Shown one piece after another: positions 5,028 through 5,233 of a stretch of DNA of 5,233 nt (position 1 is the first letter of the stretch; each line of letters begins with the position of its first letter). The DNA lies in NCBI GenBank assembly GCA_964443245.1, contig CAYUEG010000196.1, forward strand, positions 1 to 5,233, given 5' to 3'. The notes below the pieces were generated by a model. The model ran no database searches and had not been told where the DNA came from. It saw only the letters and a program-made list of their open reading frames with translations. Source of the stretch: CANJDH01 sp964443245. Its GTDB lineage: Bacteria; Pseudomonadota; Gammaproteobacteria; Burkholderiales; JAEUOS01. Both the position numbers and the translations under genes were made by a program.

Positions 5028-5032
5028 GAACC

Positions 5033-5233
5033 ATGGCCCAGACACCGATTCGCTTCCTTCTCAACGGCAGACTGCACGAAGCTGCCGGCGTGGACCCGCA
5101 CGTTTCCCTGCTGCAATACCTGCGGGAAGAACTCCGCCTGACCGGCACGAAAGAGGGGTGTGCGGAAGGGGATTGCGGCGCCTGCACCGTGGTGCTGGCC
5201 GAGACCGCGCACGCTGGCGCTGCGCCGCAGAAG
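5033..5233 (+). CDS. xdhA: Xanthine dehydrogenase small subunit, N-terminal [2Fe-2S] domain, cut by window edge
   Basis: The 67 visible residues are the start of the iron-sulfur/FAD subunit of a molybdenum hydroxylase. FLLNGRLHEA (8-17) and SLLQYLREELRLTGTKEGCAEGDCGACTVVL (25-55) form the plant-type ferredoxin fold, with C43, C48 and C51 as three of the four ligands of the first [2Fe-2S] cluster; the fourth lies past the edge. In xanthine dehydrogenase this subunit passes electrons from the molybdenum site to NAD+ through FAD as hypoxanthine and xanthine are oxidised to urate. The segment TGTKEGCAEGDCGACTV is typical of bacterial XdhA, although other hydroxylases (CO or isoquinoline dehydrogenase small subunits) share the cluster motif. 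The ATG at 5033 has only a weak ribosome binding site (GTGGCGAA). XdhB and XdhC genes would be expected to the right. Confidence 0.88.
   Translation, partial: MAQTPIRFLLNGRLHEAAGVDPHVSLLQYLREELRLTGTKEGCAEGDCGACTVVLAETAHAGAAPQK

Overview
The window looks like a chromosomal segment of a GC-rich betaproteobacterium. The base composition, the bTHX and cysteine-rich CWC small genes, the hexameric-type ArgB and the LysR/xanthine dehydrogenase pair all fit, but the species cannot be named from sequence alone. There is no sign of a phage, insertion sequence, CRISPR array or tRNA.

Left part (1-1776, minus strand). Reading leftwards, a compact operon encodes the tiny ribosomal protein bTHX (39 aa), a cysteine-rich CWC-family zinc-binding-type protein (71 aa) and CobT, the lower-ligand phosphoribosyltransferase of cobalamin assembly. 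The ribosome binding site of the CWC gene overlaps the bTHX stop codon, and cobT starts inside the CWC gene. After a 70-base gap comes the 5' part of a short-chain dehydrogenase gene that runs off the left edge.

Middle (1777-2828). A divergent intergenic region carries a very good sigma-32 (heat shock) promoter (CTTGAA, 14 bases, CCCGATAT) reading into an Hsp20/alpha-crystallin small heat-shock gene. Right after the hsp20 stop lies about 200 bases without a protein gene. They fold into four hairpins plus a strong intrinsic terminator. Three hairpins display CCUCC (anti-Shine-Dalgarno) in their apical loops and the fourth a C-rich variant. The first hairpin region carries ATCACCTCCT, identical to the 3' tail of 16S rRNA. 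A consensus TTGACA sits at the end of hsp20, about 36 bases before the first hairpin. I read this as an unannotated small RNA that can titrate or block ribosome binding sites, made from its own promoter and/or released from the heat-shock hsp20 transcript. This is the most interesting object in the window.

Right part (2829-5233). argB (N-acetylglutamate kinase, arginine synthesis) is followed by a 100-aa three-helix membrane protein of unknown function. That gene converges, with a 4-base stop-codon overlap, on a LysR-type regulator on the minus strand. The regulator is divergent from the start of xdhA (xanthine dehydrogenase small subunit, [2Fe-2S] domain), which runs off the right edge. The short gap between them holds dyads and -10-like boxes suitable for LysR control of purine catabolism.
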